A stretch of 64,000 bases of DNA, from contig NC_068571.1 in the NCBI RefSeq assembly GCF_025698545.1, positions 51,989,733 to 52,053,732 of the forward strand. The letters run 5' to 3'. Both the position numbers and the translations under genes were made by a program. The notes under the pieces were generated by a model, which was given only the letters and a program-made list of their open reading frames with translations, did not search any database and was not told where the DNA came from. Positions 61,324 to 64,000 of the stretch are shown piece after piece. This stretch comes from Gossypium raimondii (taxonomy: Eukaryota > Streptophyta > Magnoliopsida > Malvales > Malvaceae). Positions within the stretch are counted from its first letter, which is position 1. Every line of letters begins with the position of its first letter.

Positions 61324-63158
61324 ATGTCGCTTTTCTTCGAAAGGAACGGTGATGGTAATTCAATCAGACGGTCAGTGTTTGTCCACGATATGCAGTGTAT
61401 TCAAGATTCGCCGGAGCTAAAAAACGATGATCAGAGAGAGTCGGTGCTGGCGGAAGATAGGGAAGAAGAGGATGATTTGGAGTATTGTAGTTCGTCGTCG
61501 ATCGGAGGGAACAGTGATGTTTCTGGCGAATCATCATCGGACGGTGAAGATTCAAGGGAGACTGAAGTTCAAAGCAAGCTTAAAGGACCCTTGGATACCA
61601 TGGATGCTCTACAAGAGGTTTTACCTACGAGGTAAAATATTGATAAAAGAAACCCTTCAAATTTTTTTTAACTTTTCCCCTCTCTTGCTCTTGATCTCAT
61701 CGGGGTTTTTAAAAATTATGATGATATGCTGATCCATACTTACTTTCATTTGCCTCAAGTGATGATCTAAAATATCTGCACTTCAAGTCAATAAACTCTT
61801 TAGTCTAATGGCAAAGTTGAGCTACTGGTTAGGGTTTAAGTTCATTTTATGTGATTCTTGTCCAAATTTATAATAAACCCTTAAAATTTGTGTTTTTTTA
61901 TATAATTTTCCCCTTTCTTGCTTTTGATCCAATCTGGGTTTTTTAAGTTATGAGGATATGCTGATCTATGCTTATTGATTTGCTTCAAGTGATTATCTGC
62001 TTTCAAGTTTGACTTCCATGATACAAGAGAGGCCTTGTATTAAGAGTAATACAAGTCAGATTGTATTTTTCCGTTTTTACTCAAAAAAATAACTAAATTA
62101 ATCTTTGAACATTAATTCAAAAGGTAAACTTGTCCTTTAGTTGAAAATTTCATCCATTTCCCCTATCAAACTGGCGTGGTTGACAAAATAACCAAACAAT
62201 TTCACATGGTTACTCACTATGTACAGGAATCAGTTTTTAGTCGTAGAAATGTATAGAACTTTTAATGGAATAACCTGTTTGATTTTTTATTTAACATATA
62301 GGGACTAATTTGCTATTTTTTAATAGGGTTAAAATGTAATCCCACTTCCCTTGTCTAGACTATGTTTGAGTTTTTGGTTCAAGTTTTATAGGCCATATTT
62401 ATTTTGGTCTAGGTGGTCTAGGTCCGGACTGGATATAGATTTGATGGTACTTTCCGGTAATAGTTATTTATGTGTATTATTTATACTTGTAACTTAAAAA
62501 CCTTAAATTACTTCTTGAATTTGAATATTTTATTAATTTAATGCCATCAATTACCGTAAACTAAACTCCATTCACTCCCATCTTTTGCTATAAAGCATTG
62601 CTTGAATAACATAAAGTGTGTTGTTCTTAAAAGGGTGGTTGTGATTTTTACACATGTTTTGAGGGTTTTTCAATTTCTTATTATTGTGTGTGTGTGTGTG
62701 TGTTTTTTGCTTATTTCAGAAAAGGTATATCCAAGTTTTATAATGGCAAATCAAAGTCCTTCACTAGTCTTGTTGATGCTGTCACTGCTTCCTCTGTTAA
62801 AGAATTTGCAAAACCGGACAATCCTTATAATAGAAAACGCAAGAACTTATTAACTCGTGGTTCAAAGCGATTAGGCAACTCATATGGAAGTGCAATGGCT
62901 TTCGGAACTACTATGAGTAGCTCTGACTTGAACTTGATGTCATCATCACCGTCTAGTTGTCTTCCACCTCTACATCCACAGTATAAAAAATCAACTATGA
63001 TTAGTTCGTCATCGATAGCTGCTCAACCGAATTTGAACCCTCCATGCCGGTCTTTCTCCTTGTCTGATCTACAATTTGTTGTTGCCGCTGCCGCTGCAAC
63101 TCCTAACATGGCTGGTTTGGCTGTTCGTAGTTGCAACAAGGATAAAAAAATGCATTGA
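61324..63158 (+). CDS. OXS3-like (OXIDATIVE STRESS 3 family) protein
   Basis: Two exons, 61324-61631 and 62720-63158, give 248 aa. Exon 1 has an acidic Glu/Asp stretch, the family phrase YCSSSSIGGNSD and KGPLDTMDALQEVLP. The intron interrupts the codon of Arg in VLPTR|KGISKFY, the family position. Exon 2 continues KGISKFYNGKSKSFTSL, VKEFAKPDNPYNRKRKNLL, a Ser-rich region, FSLSDLQFVVAAAA and a basic end. OXS3-family proteins are small nuclear stress-tolerance factors; the acidic and the GISKFYxGKSKSF motifs are shared, but the molecular activity is not settled. The intron (1088 bp) contains a degenerate GTAAAAGTACCATGG-family MITE (62010-62365) and a (GT)n tract near 62684-62702, close to the acceptor. 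Confidence 0.92.
62010..62365. mobile_element. Degenerate MITE of the GTAAAAGTACCATGGAGG family in the OXS3-like intron
   Basis: The ends are worn (CTTCCATGATACAAGAGAGG on the left). The internal plan is the same as in other copies: TTTTTACTCAAAAAAATAAC, the CACATGGTTACTCACTATG centre and GGGACTAATTTGCTATTTTT on the right. Confidence 0.65.
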
Positions 63159-63666
63159 GTTCAATGGGAAGTTGCCAAAATGTTTACCGTGATTGGTATG
63201 GGAGACTGTCACTTTTATCCCTTCATGCATTTGATTCATCATATCCCTCTGTACTTGTAGTGTTAGGTATACAATGGCCATGCATTCTGATATGTGTAAT
63301 TCCTGTTTGTACTGTTCTCATCTCTTGTTAGATTTGAGATAATGATGAGAATGCTTTATTGTATAATACAAAACGTTGGCCTTTACATGTTACTGAAAAA
63401 CTTTTGCCTTTTCCTTCCCCTATTTATTCACCATTCCTTGTGTTATTTTTTTTGCTGTATAGAGAGTGTGATGGTTTTATAGTACTATGAATAATGGTCC
63501 AGAGTGGCTTGGTGATTGATTTATAAGGGCCACTTGAACTAAGGTTCCTAGGTAATCAGTCACCCTTTATAGAGTTCCTGTTGTGAATCAGACCGGTCAG
63601 ATCACTGCTTCAACTAGTTCACCATTGAACAGAGGATTCGACAATAGCTAAATAAAAGTGTTTTGA
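63159..63666. other. OXS3-like gene 3' UTR and flank
   Basis: Mixed-composition sequence typical of a plant 3' UTR up to about 63380, then flank. No further gene. Confidence 0.5.
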
Positions 63667-63995
63667 CAGTAAAAGTATCATGGAGGTCTTTGTACTAAGA
63701 GTTGGATTGTATTTTAACCTCTCTACTCAAAACATGGATAAATCAGTCCCTATACATTAGATTAAAGAGTAAGTCCTCTGTTAAAAAATTAATCTATTTT
63801 TATTGTTAAAAATTGGTCCCTGCATTTCAGCATAAAGTACATGTGGCACATCACATGTCAGTATTTAGTCTGTAAGCCATGCTAGTTTTTAACTGTAGAA
63901 ATGAATGAAATTTTTAATAGAATGGACTAATTTGCTCATTTTTTTAAGTAGGGGGCGACTGACACCTCATACAAGTGCCTCCATGGTATTACCGT
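63667..63995. mobile_element. MITE of the GTAAAAGTACCATGGAGG family
   Basis: Left arm CAGTAAAAGTATCATGGAGG; right arm complement ACGGTAATACCATGGAGGCA. Inner arms CTCTACTCAAAACATGGAT and GCTCATTTTTTTAAGTAG pair. It lies about 500 bp after the OXS3-like stop codon, at the right edge of the window. Confidence 0.8.
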
Positions 63996-64000
63996 GTTTT

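Overview
The window is plant nuclear DNA. It has AT-rich intergenic space, split genes with GT-AG introns, a photosystem antenna gene, a pollen receptor kinase, a cullin-ligase RING protein and dense MITE and LTR-derived repeats. The repeat landscape and gene sequences suggest a eudicot, probably a Malvaceae species such as cotton; that is inference and nothing here proves the species. No prokaryotic or organellar block was seen.

Layout. 0-6 kb: first exon of a GH28 pectin-lyase-fold gene (minus) next to an 88-89 bp minisatellite, then a complete LHCA6-type antenna gene (plus). 6-10 kb: an unclassified repeat and a complete Gypsy-type solo LTR with a TTATT target duplication and an unusual hairpin array. 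10-19 kb: a PRK3/PRK6-type receptor-like kinase (plus), two MULE-type MITEs, a degenerate actin gene that keeps its introns (plus), and LSM1 (minus). 21-26 kb: a 13-exon VIT/VWA protein (minus). 30-35 kb: a trichome-birefringence-like (TBL14/15/16 clade) acetyltransferase-family gene (minus). 38-41 kb: a methylthioribose-1-phosphate isomerase gene (plus) with an in-frame stop near its start. 41-50 kb: gene-poor repeats. 50-55 kb: a Cys-rich type C G-gamma gene (AGG3/GS3 type, plus) and RBX1 (minus), tail to tail. 56.5 kb: a small eS24 pseudogene. 61-63 kb: an OXS3-like gene (plus).

The genes do not form one pathway. Locus numbers recalled from memory place their Arabidopsis relatives in two neighbourhoods: At1g19110-At1g19170 (VWA, LSM1A, LHCA6, GH28) and At5g20570-At5g20690 (RBX1A, AGG3, TBL16, PRK6). 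Here the two sets are interleaved, as expected if both Arabidopsis regions are fractionated copies of one ancestral segment.

Gene models were built by hand from reading frame, GT/AG sites and remembered family sequences. UTRs are mostly not resolved and no alignment was run. No new multi-gene system was found. The most unusual structures are the hairpin array in the solo LTR, a 75-nt in-frame intron in the VWA gene, and the recurrent intronic MITEs.
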